From CAZLRH01 sp964562015 (GTDB lineage Bacteria; Verrucomicrobiota; Verrucomicrobiia; Opitutales; JABDGR01), in NCBI GenBank assembly GCA_964562015.1, contig CAZLRH010000007.1:124001-188000 (forward strand): a stretch of 64,000 nt of DNA. The letters are read 5' to 3'. Shown here piece after piece: positions 35,920 through 44,950 of the stretch (position 1 is the stretch's first letter; the number at the start of each line of letters is the position of its first letter). The notes under the pieces were generated by a model. The model did not search any database, was not told the DNA's origin, and saw nothing but the letters and a program-made list of their open reading frames with translations. Made by a program: the position numbers and the translations under genes.

Positions 35920-38193
35920 CTATTGCGTTGGCCGCGACCGGTTGGCTAGATCGTTGACGGCCTCAGTTAGCAGCGCGCGTTGGTCGTCATTCACGGAAGC
36001 AGCATGAATCGCCTTGGCGATGGCATCATAGCGGAAGTTGGCGGGCAGGCTGCGAATCCATTGGCTTACCGCGGCTGGATCCCGGCCAATCCATTGCTGG
36101 ACAATCGACTGGACAAAATTGTCCTGGGTGGGAAGGTCGGACACGCTCGCTACCTGCGCAAGGGCCTCGACAGGCGCCAGTCTTCCCCAAGTCTGCAATA
36201 CAAGAGCCTCCGCAGAATTGCGCAGCTCAAGTTCGGATATTTTTGTCGCACCATTCCAAGCCAGCGGACCGTTTTCGGTCGCTACGACTTGCACTGCATG
36301 GTATACGGCCGCGTCCGCTGCTTTACCACCCGGAAGCTGCTGGGCCCAAGTCAGGGCCGCCTCAGGATCCTTGGCCCCCCAGACTGACGCCACACCAGGA
36401 ATCATTTTATCAATAATTGGATTGCCTGCATTCTTCATCGCAAAAGACGCGGCAGATGACAAATCCGAAGTGGTCCAGGCCATGAATGCAGCTCCGTAAG
36501 CGGCTTGGGCCACGTTTGTCCACGTCTGTTGCACAAACCAATTAGCTTTCAAAGAAATACCGGGATTCGCCGATGGAAACGGGTAATTTTGGTCCGTGGG
36601 CAGCGTGGCCAGCCATGCCAAGGTAGCTGCGGGGTCCTTGGCCATCCAGGCAGACGCCAGATTTGCATAAGCTGATAAAGTTCCAGGGCCGATTGAGAGG
36701 GTCGTCAACACTTCCGCCGACCTAACTGGATCTATTTTGGACAGTTCCTTCACAACGGAGACCATGGCATCGTCAGTGGTGCGACCCGGGGGTAATTGTT
36801 GAACCCAGGCCAGCGCCGTCTCGGGGTCGCCGCTAGCCTCACGGGTGATCACATCTGAATACAATCGATTGCGCAAGGTGCCTGGCGGAATTGCATCCAA
36901 AAAGACCAACGCCGCGGTAGGATTGTCCTTGGCGGCGCTCCGAATAACTTCCGTGAGCGCATTCGTTCGCAGCGACGCATCGGGCAAAGATTGACTCCAG
37001 GTGAATGCTGAGGCTGCGTCTAAATGAGCCCAATTCGCCGCGACTGCGCTCAGGTCCTTATTGCGGGCCGAGCTCGCCGGCATGGCCATCAAATTTGTCG
37101 CGGCAGCACGGGGATCGATCTTGCTCCATGCGTCAAAAACCAAATTGCGTCCGTAGACTTGCAGTGCCAGTGGCGCAGCTTCCATCCAGGCGAGTGCTGT
37201 TTCCGGGTTCAAAGTTGCCAGTTCGGTTATCAGATCTTTCGTAAATAATCCCTGGCTGAAACTGGGATGCTCCTTTTGCATTGTATGAAAGGCCGCCAGC
37301 GATTTCTCCCCGTCTGCGCGGGACCAGCCGGCAAATACTCCCTGTAGAGCGGACCTCCGCACCGCCGCTTCGCTCAATCGCTGCGCGTATGTCAGCGCCA
37401 CCTCGGGGTCATCGTGAGCCCAAATGGAAAACGCCTCAGGTATTCCGGCAGTAGCCAAATTTTTGAGGGTCAAGGCATCGGCTACCTGCAAGAGGCGAAA
37501 CATTTCCTCGGGTTGCGAGTAGGAAACCTGCTCCATTATGGCTCGCTGCACCGCGATGCGGTCATCGACTGGCGTATATTTAGCAAGCGTTTGCAATGCG
37601 GTGTCTGAGTCGTTTTCCAGCCAAGATGCGAATACTTTTTGTACGGCCCACAGGGCCTGCATGGACGGAGTCAAACCGCGTGCTCCAGCAAGTGCCGCAG
37701 TCGGGTTGATCCGCGCCCAAGCCGCCAATGCCCCCCCGAGCCCCAGGTTATTTCCCTGGCTATCCAAGGGCCCAGCCGCCACGGCATAAGTGAGTGCCCC
37801 TTTGGGATCCCCGTCCGTCCATTTTTCATAGATTAAATGGCGGACCTCTGCGCAGGCCTCCTTGTCCGGTGCCACCGCCGCCAAATCAAGTAATCCGGGC
37901 AGTTTCTCTACCGGCGTCGCTTCCACCAGCTTGGCCAATGCGGCCAGCCGCAAGCCCAACTGCTCCTCGCCCATTGCGCGGGCGAGCGGGCTGGAGGAAT
38001 CCCAAACCGCCAAACGCGGCAAAACGAATATGGTCGCATGGGCTCCGCCTGCTGCCCCCAACGAACTACCCGGCAAATCAGGCCTAGCAGCTCCGGCAGG
38101 CGTTAAATTCCCGGTCTGAAACCTCCGGCCCGCGGCCCAGCCAAGGGCCACCGCCAGCAAAGCGATGGTCACTTTTATTAGTCCGCTTTTCAT
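35920..38193 (-). CDS. DP-repeat protein, membrane-anchored (paralog A)
   Basis: The ATG at 38193 (MKSGLIKVTIALLAVALGW) gives 757 residues with a membrane anchor at the N-terminus; an earlier start at 38265 would place 24 polar residues in front of the anchor. The remainder is built of the same helical repeats as paralog B: WAHDDPEVALTYAQRLSE, NWAHLDAASAFTWSQSLPDA, SGDPETALAWVQQLPPG, AWMAKDPAATLAWLATLPT and WGAKDPEAALTWAQQLPGG. This copy shows the cleanest repeats. The next gene on the strand is the paralog, 30 bases downstream. Function is unknown; a periplasmic scaffolding role is a guess from the solenoid pattern. Confidence 0.75.
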   Translation of the reverse strand: MKSGLIKVTIALLAVALGWAAGRRFQTGNLTPAGAARPDLPGSSLGAAGGAHATIFVLPRLAVWDSSSPLARAMGEEQLGLRLAALAKLVEATPVEKLPGLLDLAAVAPDKEACAEVRHLIYEKWTDGDPKGALTYAVAAGPLDSQGNNLGLGGALAAWARINPTAALAGARGLTPSMQALWAVQKVFASWLENDSDTALQTLAKYTPVDDRIAVQRAIMEQVSYSQPEEMFRLLQVADALTLKNLATAGIPEAFSIWAHDDPEVALTYAQRLSEAAVRRSALQGVFAGWSRADGEKSLAAFHTMQKEHPSFSQGLFTKDLITELATLNPETALAWMEAAPLALQVYGRNLVFDAWSKIDPRAAATNLMAMPASSARNKDLSAVAANWAHLDAASAFTWSQSLPDASLRTNALTEVIRSAAKDNPTAALVFLDAIPPGTLRNRLYSDVITREASGDPETALAWVQQLPPGRTTDDAMVSVVKELSKIDPVRSAEVLTTLSIGPGTLSAYANLASAWMAKDPAATLAWLATLPTDQNYPFPSANPGISLKANWFVQQTWTNVAQAAYGAAFMAWTTSDLSSAASFAMKNAGNPIIDKMIPGVASVWGAKDPEAALTWAQQLPGGKAADAAVYHAVQVVATENGPLAWNGATKISELELRNSAEALVLQTWGRLAPVEALAQVASVSDLPTQDNFVQSIVQQWIGRDPAAVSQWIRSLPANFRYDAIAKAIHAASVNDDQRALLTEAVNDLANRSRPTQ

Positions 38194-38386
38194 TGGGAGC
38201 AATGAAGCTGGGGCGTCCACCGATTCGTGAGCAAGCAACCGGGTATCGATTCCATCTACGGTCACCGTAAAACTAATGGGCTCTCGGGATTGTTGTCACG
38301 CTCAAAGCCGGACTAGGTTACGACCTGATGACGTCGATTGGGTGGTCGTTCTTGACCCAATCCGCCCGAATCTCCAGCCTGCGCTC

Positions 38387-39712
38387 ATGTCCCTTGTCCG
38401 TTCACTTTGGTACCACGCTTCCTTCCTGCTGGCGGTCGCCGCTCTCGCCGGCGCCGGTTGCACTTCCACGGCCGACTTGCCCAGCGGCAACGCCAAGACC
38501 CTCGCCCTGGGCGCCGTCGTGCCTTTGACCGGGCCGCACGCGCTGCTCGGTCAATCCATGCGCCGCGGCCTCGAGCTGGGGGTCGAGGACGTCAATGCCG
38601 CGGGGGGTGCGGCCGGCCGCACCGTCACCTTGGGCGTGCTCGACAGTCAGAGTGACTTGACCGAAGGGGCGAAGGCCGTCGCCAAATTCACCGACCGCAA
38701 TGTCCCCGTCCTCCTGCTGGCGGAACCCTCGCTCGCCGCCTTTATGGCCGATGGCCTGGCCGGCCGGCCGCAACTGATCGGGTTCATGTCGGATTACGTG
38801 ACGGTGCCCTCCGCCACGCCGAAAAACGGGGTGCGGATTTTTCTCAACGGCGATCAGGAGGGCAAGTTAATCACCGCGTATCTGGCGGCATCCGGGATTA
38901 ATAAGGTCGCGATACTGCACCACGGCGACCTGATTGGCCAAAGCCACGCGCAATACATGGAGTTTCTCCTGCATGGCGAATACCTCACGACTTACAAGGA
39001 CGCCTACTCGCCCACCGAACGTAATTTTGGCCCGCTCGCGGAAATCATGCAGCGCGTCAAGGCTGATGCCATCGTGCTGGTGGGCTACGGGCCGGAGTAC
39101 CCGAGTGTCATGGCGTCGTTTGAAATGGCCGGCTGGAAGGGGCTTGTGCTGGGCTATCTGGGCCAGGACAGCCTCGCAGGCTTGTCGAACCAACACGGCC
39201 TTGCGGGGTCCGCGATCTATCCCGCGCCCGCGTTTTTGACCAACCCGACCGGCACCGACGCCGGGCGCGCCTTTGTGGAACGTTTCCGCGCCAAATATGG
39301 GAGCGAGCCGGATTTGCCCGCGGCCTATGCCTACGACAATGTCCGCGCGCTCGCCGCCTCGGCCACGCTGGCGGCGTCCGTCCAACCGCAAAAGATCCGC
39401 CAGGGATTTTTGTCCATGGGCCATTACACCGGCGCGGTTGGCACCTACTCCATCCATCCCGACGGTGACACCGAGATGCCCCTGCAATTGGTCACCGGCG
39501 ATGGCCAGCCCCCGCCGCCGCCGCCGAAAAACGCAAAGGTGCCCGAGTTGATTAACGTCCCCGGCACCGTGGAACCGTTGCATATCTATCCGGATTACAC
39601 GCCACCGCCGGACGCGGCCCCGAAACCGGGCTCGCCGGGCTCGGCGAATGCGGGTCCGTCCGCCGCGTCGAAGCCAGGGGCACCGACGGCGCCGGCCCAG
39701 CCCAAGCCGTGA
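38387..39712 (+). CDS. Leu/Ile/Val-type periplasmic binding lipoprotein (orphan)
   Basis: The ATG at 38387 gives 441 residues. The lipobox LAGAGC (cysteine about 25) marks a lipoprotein. The mature protein has the Peripla_BP_6/LivJ fold: ALGAVVPLTGPHALLGQSM, GLELGVEDVNAAGGAAGR, and AILHHGDLIGQSHAQ in the middle. The C-terminal ~90 residues are rich in proline and alanine (PPPPPPK, then PDYTPPPDAAPKPG) and probably form a disordered tail. No ABC permease or ATPase gene is close, so it may bind a ligand for sensing, or the transporter is elsewhere. The VanZ gene follows immediately. Confidence 0.85.
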   Translation: MSLVRSLWYHASFLLAVAALAGAGCTSTADLPSGNAKTLALGAVVPLTGPHALLGQSMRRGLELGVEDVNAAGGAAGRTVTLGVLDSQSDLTEGAKAVAKFTDRNVPVLLLAEPSLAAFMADGLAGRPQLIGFMSDYVTVPSATPKNGVRIFLNGDQEGKLITAYLAASGINKVAILHHGDLIGQSHAQYMEFLLHGEYLTTYKDAYSPTERNFGPLAEIMQRVKADAIVLVGYGPEYPSVMASFEMAGWKGLVLGYLGQDSLAGLSNQHGLAGSAIYPAPAFLTNPTGTDAGRAFVERFRAKYGSEPDLPAAYAYDNVRALAASATLAASVQPQKIRQGFLSMGHYTGAVGTYSIHPDGDTEMPLQLVTGDGQPPPPPPKNAKVPELINVPGTVEPLHIYPDYTPPPDAAPKPGSPGSANAGPSAASKPGAPTAPAQPKP

Positions 39713-39738
39713 AACCACACTGCGCAAAGGTGGGCGAA

Positions 39739-40176
39739 ATGGCCCGCTGGCTCGCGCCGCTGTGCCTCATGGCGGCCATCACGGCGTTGTCGAATGGCCC
39801 AATCGAAGTGCCGATGCCGGATTTGTTCGGGTCGCAGGACAAGGCGATTCATTTTCTGGTTTACGGGCTCTTGGCCACCACCATCCTGCGCGTGCCCCCG
39901 CTGGCGCGCCGCCCGCACCTCGCGCCGTGGTGGGCGCTCATTGTGGCCTCCCTCTTCGGCATGAGCGACGAAATGCATCAGGGCTTTGTCCCCGGCCGCT
40001 CGATGGATATTTATGACTGGCTAGCCGACACCACCGGCGCGGCGCTCGCCGCCTTTCTTTATCGCGACTTTATCTGGTATCGGAAATTTCTCGAATTTCG
40101 GGTCGGGCTTCGGCGCAAAACGGCAGCGTCGGCAATTCCTGCAGCCACGCCGAACCAAGCTCAAAAAACTGGATAG
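39739..40176 (+). CDS. VanZ family membrane protein
   Basis: The ATG at 39739, preceded by AAAGGTGGG, gives 145 residues; a GTG at 39709 would overlap the upstream stop (GTGA). Membrane helices are WLAPLCLMAAITALS, IHFLVYGLLATTILR and WWALIVASLFGMSDEMHQ. DKAIHFLVYGLLA and SDEMHQGFVPGRSMDIYDWL are the VanZ core. The family is named after teicoplanin-resistance VanZ, but most members have no known role in resistance and occur as general envelope proteins. It may be co-transcribed with the binding-protein gene. Confidence 0.85.
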   Translation: MARWLAPLCLMAAITALSNGPIEVPMPDLFGSQDKAIHFLVYGLLATTILRVPPLARRPHLAPWWALIVASLFGMSDEMHQGFVPGRSMDIYDWLADTTGAALAAFLYRDFIWYRKFLEFRVGLRRKTAASAIPAATPNQAQKTG

Positions 40177-40260
40177 GATTAACAGAATTTATGGAATGGA
40201 AAATCTCCGCCAGCGAATGTCTTTTCCTTCTGTCAATTCTGTGAATTCTGTCTAAAACTA
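40173..40260. repeat. AACAGAATT-type inverted repeat
   Basis: The left part GGATTAACAGAATTTATGG and the right part TGTCAATTCTGTGAATTCTG form an imperfect inverted repeat between VanZ and ligA. A related arrangement flanks the pgm-thioesterase interval (44191-44463). Confidence 0.5.
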
Positions 40261-40267
40261 GCGTCCC

Positions 40268-42463
40268 ATGCCCGCCTCCGTCGCCACCCGGATCGCCCAG
40301 TTGCGCGCCGAAATCGCACGCCACGACGAGCTTTATCACCGGAAGTCGGCCCCGGAGATTTCGGATTTCGAATACGACTTGCTGAAGAAGGAACTTGAGG
40401 CGCTGGAAAAATCGTCCGGTCTGGCCGCCGACCCGGAATCTCCGACCGCCCGCGTGGGCGACGACCGCACCGAGGGCTTTGTCACCGCCCGGCACCGGAT
40501 GCCGATGCTGAGCCTCGACAACACTTACAACGAAGCCGAGCTGCACGAATTCGACACTCGTTTGCGCCGCCTTTTAGAGCGCGATAAGCTGGTTTATGTC
40601 GTCGAGCCTAAAATTGACGGCCTCGCGATTTGCCTCACTTACGAAAAGGGAAAATTTGTCCGCGCCGTCACGCGCGGCAACGGCGTCGAAGGCGACGACA
40701 TCACCGCCAACGTGCGCACCATTCGCAGCGTGCCGCCCCAGCTCGCCGGTCGCGGACATCCGCAAGCCATGGAAATCCGCGGCGAAATTTATCTGACACT
40801 GGAAGAATTTCGCCGCATCAACGCGGAACGCGAGGAAGCCGGCCTGCCCTTGTATGCCAATCCTCGCAATCTCGCGGCCGGCACGTCCAAATTGCTCGAT
40901 CCGGCGGAAGCGGCGCGGCGGCGTTTGCAACTGGTGGTTTACGGGTTGGGCTTTTGCGAGCCCCTGCCCTGCGCCACGCAATACGACCTGCATCGCCATC
41001 TGCGCGACTGGGGCTTGCCCGGCCACCCGCAGGACAATGTGCGCCGCGCCACCGGCGCCGAGGAAGTCTGGCAATGCATTCAGAAACTCGATCAGGAGCG
41101 CCGCGATTTTCCATATGCGACCGATGGCGCCGTGGTAAAATTGGACGATTTTGCCGGGCAGCGCGCCGCCGAATCCACGGCGAAGGCGCCCCGCTGGGCC
41201 ATGGCGTACAAATTCGCCCCCGAGCAGGCGGAGACCAAATTAAACGGCGTCATCATCCAGGTTGGCCGCACCGGCATTCTCGCGCCCGTGGCCGACCTCG
41301 AACCGGTTTTTCTTGCGGGCTCGACCATCAGCCGCGCCACCTTGCACAATGCCGATGAAATCGAGCGTAAGGACATCCGCATCGGCGATACTGTGGTGAT
41401 TGAAAAGGCCGGCGAAGTCATTCCGGCAGTGGTGAAGGTCGTGGTCGCAAAGCGCCCCACCGGCAGCCGCCGCTATCATTTTCCGGAAAAATGTCCCGCC
41501 TGTGGCACGACCGCGGTGCGACTGGAAGGCGAAGTGGCGTGGCGTTGCCCAAATTCCGCCTGCCCGCCGCAAGTGGCGCGGCGTCTCCAATTCTTTTGCA
41601 CGCGCAAGGCCCTCGACATCGAAGACCTCGGGGAGATTGTCGCGGACAAATTGACCACCACGGGCCTCGTTCGCGAACCGCTCGATTTATTTACCCTCAA
41701 TGTTACCACCCTCGGCGCGTTGAATTTGGGCGATGCGGAAAACCCGCGCGTGTACGGCGAGAAGAACGCGAAAAAGGTCATGAATGCCCTCGGCCGCGCG
41801 CGCAAACTCCCGCTCTCGCGCTGGCTCTACGCGCTCGGCATCCCCAATGTCGGCGAGGCCATCGCGAAGGAGATTTCGAAGCACCACGCCGATTTTGCCG
41901 CGCTGCGCGATTCCCCCATCCTCCGCCACATCTCGCTCGCGGCGAGTTTGGAGGAAAAGCGCAAGGAAGTCTCCCCCGGCTCGCGCGCCAATCCGCCCAA
42001 ATCCGACGCGGAAAAAATTCGCCGTAAAGCAGAGCACGAGGAGTTGAAAAATCGGCTCGCGGAGATTGAGCGGCAACTCGCACCGCAGGACGTTTCGCAG
42101 GAGGTCGGGCCGGTGGTCGCCGACAGTATCCTGGAATATTTCTCCTCAGCGGAAGGGAAAAAATTTATGGAGCGACTGCGCCAACTGGGCCTCGACCCGC
42201 GCAGCGACAACCTCCGCTCCGCCACGACCGCCGGATTACTCGCGGGCAAAACCCTCGTGCTCACCGGCACGCTCCCGACGCTCTCGCGCGAGGAGGCCAC
42301 TGCCCTTATCGAAAAAGCCGGCGGACACGTTTCCGGCAGCGTGAGCAAGAAAACGGATTACGTTGTCGCCGGAGAGGAAGCCGGCTCAAAACTTACCAAG
42401 GCCCGCGAGTTGGGCGTCCAAATCCTCGACGAAGCCGGGCTGCAAAAGCTTTTGGCCGGCTAA
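40268..42463 (+). CDS. ligA: NAD-dependent DNA ligase with insertion in HhH domain
   Basis: The 731-residue protein seals nicks in DNA using NAD+. The adenylated lysine is K115 (VVEPKIDGLAI). The adenylation and OB domains are normal (NLAAGTSKLLDP, TDGAVVKLDDF, FAPEQAETKLNGVIIQVG). The zinc finger has C409, C412, C427 and C432. HhH motifs follow (LPLSRWLYALGIPNVGEAIA at about 515). A charged helical insertion of about 58 residues (about 553-610, SLEEKRKEVSP to LAEIERQLAPQDVS) then splits the HhH region before VGPVVADSILEYF. The BRCT domain is at 656-731. The protein is about 60 residues longer than E. coli LigA (671), owing to this insertion. Confidence 0.95.
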   Translation: MPASVATRIAQLRAEIARHDELYHRKSAPEISDFEYDLLKKELEALEKSSGLAADPESPTARVGDDRTEGFVTARHRMPMLSLDNTYNEAELHEFDTRLRRLLERDKLVYVVEPKIDGLAICLTYEKGKFVRAVTRGNGVEGDDITANVRTIRSVPPQLAGRGHPQAMEIRGEIYLTLEEFRRINAEREEAGLPLYANPRNLAAGTSKLLDPAEAARRRLQLVVYGLGFCEPLPCATQYDLHRHLRDWGLPGHPQDNVRRATGAEEVWQCIQKLDQERRDFPYATDGAVVKLDDFAGQRAAESTAKAPRWAMAYKFAPEQAETKLNGVIIQVGRTGILAPVADLEPVFLAGSTISRATLHNADEIERKDIRIGDTVVIEKAGEVIPAVVKVVVAKRPTGSRRYHFPEKCPACGTTAVRLEGEVAWRCPNSACPPQVARRLQFFCTRKALDIEDLGEIVADKLTTTGLVREPLDLFTLNVTTLGALNLGDAENPRVYGEKNAKKVMNALGRARKLPLSRWLYALGIPNVGEAIAKEISKHHADFAALRDSPILRHISLAASLEEKRKEVSPGSRANPPKSDAEKIRRKAEHEELKNRLAEIERQLAPQDVSQEVGPVVADSILEYFSSAEGKKFMERLRQLGLDPRSDNLRSATTAGLLAGKTLVLTGTLPTLSREEATALIEKAGGHVSGSVSKKTDYVVAGEEAGSKLTKARELGVQILDEAGLQKLLAG

Positions 42464-42474
42464 AAGGCGAATCC

Positions 42475-42536
42475 TTATTTGCTTACTCGTTATCTTTTTT
42501 TACCTTTCACTTTACACCTTTAACTTCTCCCACTTT
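42475..42536 (+). promoter_or_regulatory. Pyrimidine-rich leader before pgm
   Basis: The bases before the pgm ATG read like TTACCTTTCACTTTACACC and TTAACTTCTCCCACTTT, without a Shine-Dalgarno. The pattern matches the leaders of the PfkB and fabG genes. Confidence 0.45.
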
Positions 42537-44189
42537 ATGTCCCTCTCCCCTCTCGCCGGCAAGCCCGCGCCACTTTCGCTACTGGCCAACATCCCGCGGC
42601 TCGTCGCGGCCTATTATTACACGCAGCCGGAATTAGCCAATCCTGCCCAGCGCGTGGCCTTCGGCACGTCCGGCCACCGCGGGTCGAGCCTCGATGGTAG
42701 TTTCACCGAGGCACACATCGCGGCCATCACGCAGGCGGTGTGCGAATATCGCGCGCGGCAAAACATCATCGGGCCGCTGTTCATGGGCATCGATTCGCAC
42801 GCGCTTTCCGAGCCGGCCCAGGCCACGGCGCTCGAGGTCCTCGCGGCCAATAATGTCACCGTCGTCCTGCAGCAGGACCTCGGCCTTACGCCCACACCCG
42901 TCGTCTCACACGCGATTCTCGTGCACAACCGGGACGCGAAAGGCGGCCAGGCCGACGGCATCGTCGTCACGCCTTCGCACAATCCGCCCACGGACGGCGG
43001 CTTTAAATATAATCCGCCCACGGGTGGTCCGGCGGACACCGCCATTACCGGCTGGGTGCAGGACCGCGCGAATGCGCTCCTCGCTGCGGGCAATCGCGAT
43101 GTGCGCCGCCTGCCTTTTGCCCAGGCCCGCCGCGCGGCGACCACGCTCGAGCGCGATTACCTCACGCCCTACGTGCGCGACCTGGTGAACGTCGTGGACC
43201 TCCCGGCCATCAAAAACGCGCGGTTGAAGCTTGGCGTGGATCCGCTGGGCGGCTCGTCGCTGCCGGTGTGGGAGCGCGTCGCGGAAATTTACGAACTCGA
43301 TTTGGAAATCGTGAACCGCTCGCTCGACCCGCGCTTTGCCTTCATGTGCGTGGACCACGACGGCAAAATCCGCATGGATTGCTCGTCGCCCTATGCGATG
43401 GCCGGGCTGATTGCGCTCCAGGAGCGTTTTGATGTCGCGTTTGCCGACGACCCCGACGCCGACCGCCACGGCATTGTCGCGCGTGGCCACGGACTGCTGA
43501 ATCCGAACCACTACCTCGCCGTCGCCATCAATTATCTTTTTCAAAACCGTCCGCAATGGCCCGCGCACGCCGCGGTCGGCAAAACGTTGGTGTCGAGCGC
43601 GCTGATTGACCGCGTGGCGGCGGCGCTCCCCCGCCAGCTCTCGGAGGTGCCCGTCGGCTTCAAGTGGTTTGTCGATGGCCTGCTGACCGGGCGCTACGGT
43701 TTCGGCGGCGAGGAAAGCGCGGGCGCGTCGTTCTTGCGCTTCAACGGTTCGGCCTGGACGACCGACAAGGACGGCCCGATCGCGTGCCTGCTCGCCGCGG
43801 AAATCACCGCCAAGACCGGCAAAAATCCCGGCGAACATTACCGCGCGCTGACAGCCCGTTTCGGCGAACCGTTTTACGAGCGGCGCGACGCCCCGGCGAC
43901 GCCCGCGCAAAAGAAAATCCTCGGCCAGCTTTCCCCGCAAAACGTCGCGGCCAAAACGCTCGCCGGCGAGCCCATCACGCAAATTCTCACGCGCGCGCCG
44001 GGAAACGACGCCCCCATCGGCGGCCTCAAAGTGACGACAGCTAACGGCTGGTTCGCGGCGCGGCCCTCGGGCACCGAGGATATTTACAAGATTTACGCGG
44101 AAAGCTTCCGCGGCGCGGACCACCTGCGGGCGCTGCAGGACGAGGCCCAGGCGCTCGTCACCGCCGCGCTCAAGGCCGCGGGCGCGTGA
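42537..44189 (+). CDS. pgm: Phosphoglucomutase (alpha-D-glucose phosphate-specific)
   Basis: The ATG at 42537 gives 550 residues, close to E. coli Pgm (546). The enzyme interconverts glucose 1-phosphate and glucose 6-phosphate. VAFGTSGHRGSSLDGSF is at the N-terminus, the catalytic phosphoserine is in GIVVTPSHNPPTDGGF, the magnesium loop is FADDPDADRHGIVA, sugar specificity is in FGGEESAGASF, and the phosphate-binding loop is RPSGTEDIYKIYAESF. The start is preceded by a pyrimidine tract. A longer frame starting at 42363 lies within ligA and is rejected. Confidence 0.95.
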   Translation: MSLSPLAGKPAPLSLLANIPRLVAAYYYTQPELANPAQRVAFGTSGHRGSSLDGSFTEAHIAAITQAVCEYRARQNIIGPLFMGIDSHALSEPAQATALEVLAANNVTVVLQQDLGLTPTPVVSHAILVHNRDAKGGQADGIVVTPSHNPPTDGGFKYNPPTGGPADTAITGWVQDRANALLAAGNRDVRRLPFAQARRAATTLERDYLTPYVRDLVNVVDLPAIKNARLKLGVDPLGGSSLPVWERVAEIYELDLEIVNRSLDPRFAFMCVDHDGKIRMDCSSPYAMAGLIALQERFDVAFADDPDADRHGIVARGHGLLNPNHYLAVAINYLFQNRPQWPAHAAVGKTLVSSALIDRVAAALPRQLSEVPVGFKWFVDGLLTGRYGFGGEESAGASFLRFNGSAWTTDKDGPIACLLAAEITAKTGKNPGEHYRALTARFGEPFYERRDAPATPAQKKILGQLSPQNVAAKTLAGEPITQILTRAPGNDAPIGGLKVTTANGWFAARPSGTEDIYKIYAESFRGADHLRALQDEAQALVTAALKAAGA

Positions 44190-44190
44190 C

Positions 44191-44463
44191 CGGATTAAAG
44201 AAAAGAGTTTTGGAAGGAATTAATAGAATTTCATGAATTATAAAAGCGCAGTCGCGCTTTGGTGGTGTCTTAATTTCACCAAAAACAAGACGGCGGGCTG
44301 AGGACAGCCCGCCCTACCCCAAGAAGAAACTTTAGGTAGGGCGCGCTGCCCTCAGCGCGCCGTTTCAAATTAAGACATTACCCGCGCTTTGCTGCGGGTG
44401 CGCGTTCTTTCCACTGCTCTTGCTCGTCTCTAATTCTCCCAATTCTGTAAATTCCGTCTAAAA
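44191..44463. repeat. Composite repeat region between pgm and thioesterase
   Basis: This 270-base noncoding interval holds a hairpin AAAGCGC/GCGCTTT near 44243-44260, the palindromic element 44267-44376 (listed separately) and, on either side, AGAATTTCATGAATT and CCAATTCTGTAAATTCCGTC pieces related to the inverted repeat at 40173-40260. No coding signal was seen. Confidence 0.6.
44267..44376. repeat. 110-bp palindromic repeat element D
   Basis: Outer arms GTCTTAATTT (44267-44276) and AAATTAAGAC (44367-44376) are perfect inverted repeats. Inner 28-base arms (44291-44318 and 44335-44362) are inverted copies with few differences, each carrying a small hairpin of its own (CGGGCTGAGGACAGCCCG). 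The loop is 16 bases. No open reading frame lies inside. Confidence 0.75.
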
Positions 44464-44467
44464 AATC

Positions 44468-44950
44468 TTAACTCTTCTCCGTCGGCTTTACGAACTCGGC
44501 CCCGGCCGCAATCCACGGCTCGTACTTGGCGCGAAACTCCGGGCTCCAGCCGGCGGGCTCGTGCGTTTGCAATCCCAGCTTGCACACCGTGCGCTCGCCG
44601 CGCGCATGCAGCACGCTGCCGTCGTCGCTGCGGAATTCGAAACCCACGGTGAGGCCCGCCTCGCGCAGGCGCACGCCCCACAGCGCGATGAAGAAAGGCG
44701 ACACTCCGCGCAGCGGCGTCAGGTAATCGATTTCCACGCGCCGCACCACGACATACAAGTCCGGGTATTTCTCCGGGACAAATTCCGTGGCGCCCATGAG
44801 TTCGTCGAACAACGCCTGCTGGGCGCGCTCGACAAATTGCAGGTACCGCGAATGGTGGAGCACCCACAAGGCGTCGATCTCGTAGAAATGCGCGCGCGTC
44901 CGGTACACGAAGAGACCGGGCGGAGGCTGGCGGTAGTCAGGCGCGGGCAT
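44468..44950 (-). CDS. Thioesterase family protein (hotdog fold)
   Basis: The ATG at 44950 gives a 160-residue protein with the hotdog pattern. FVYRTRAHFYEIDALWVLHH at about 15-34 and SRYLQFVERAQQALFDELM match the 4-hydroxybenzoyl-CoA thioesterase/YbgC group; VVVRRVEIDYLTPLRG and EAGLTVGFEFR follow. In YbgC-like members the aspartate in the D..G/H.V(N) motif is catalytic; here EIDALWVLHHSRYL places an aspartate in that position. It probably hydrolyses an acyl-CoA; the substrate is unknown. It is a single gene between repeat elements. Confidence 0.85.
   Translation of the reverse strand: MPAPDYRQPPPGLFVYRTRAHFYEIDALWVLHHSRYLQFVERAQQALFDELMGATEFVPEKYPDLYVVVRRVEIDYLTPLRGVSPFFIALWGVRLREAGLTVGFEFRSDDGSVLHARGERTVCKLGLQTHEPAGWSPEFRAKYEPWIAAGAEFVKPTEKS

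Noticed and set aside
39739..40176. Glycopeptide resistance function for the VanZ gene
   Set aside because: No van cluster genes nearby; most VanZ proteins are not resistance factors.
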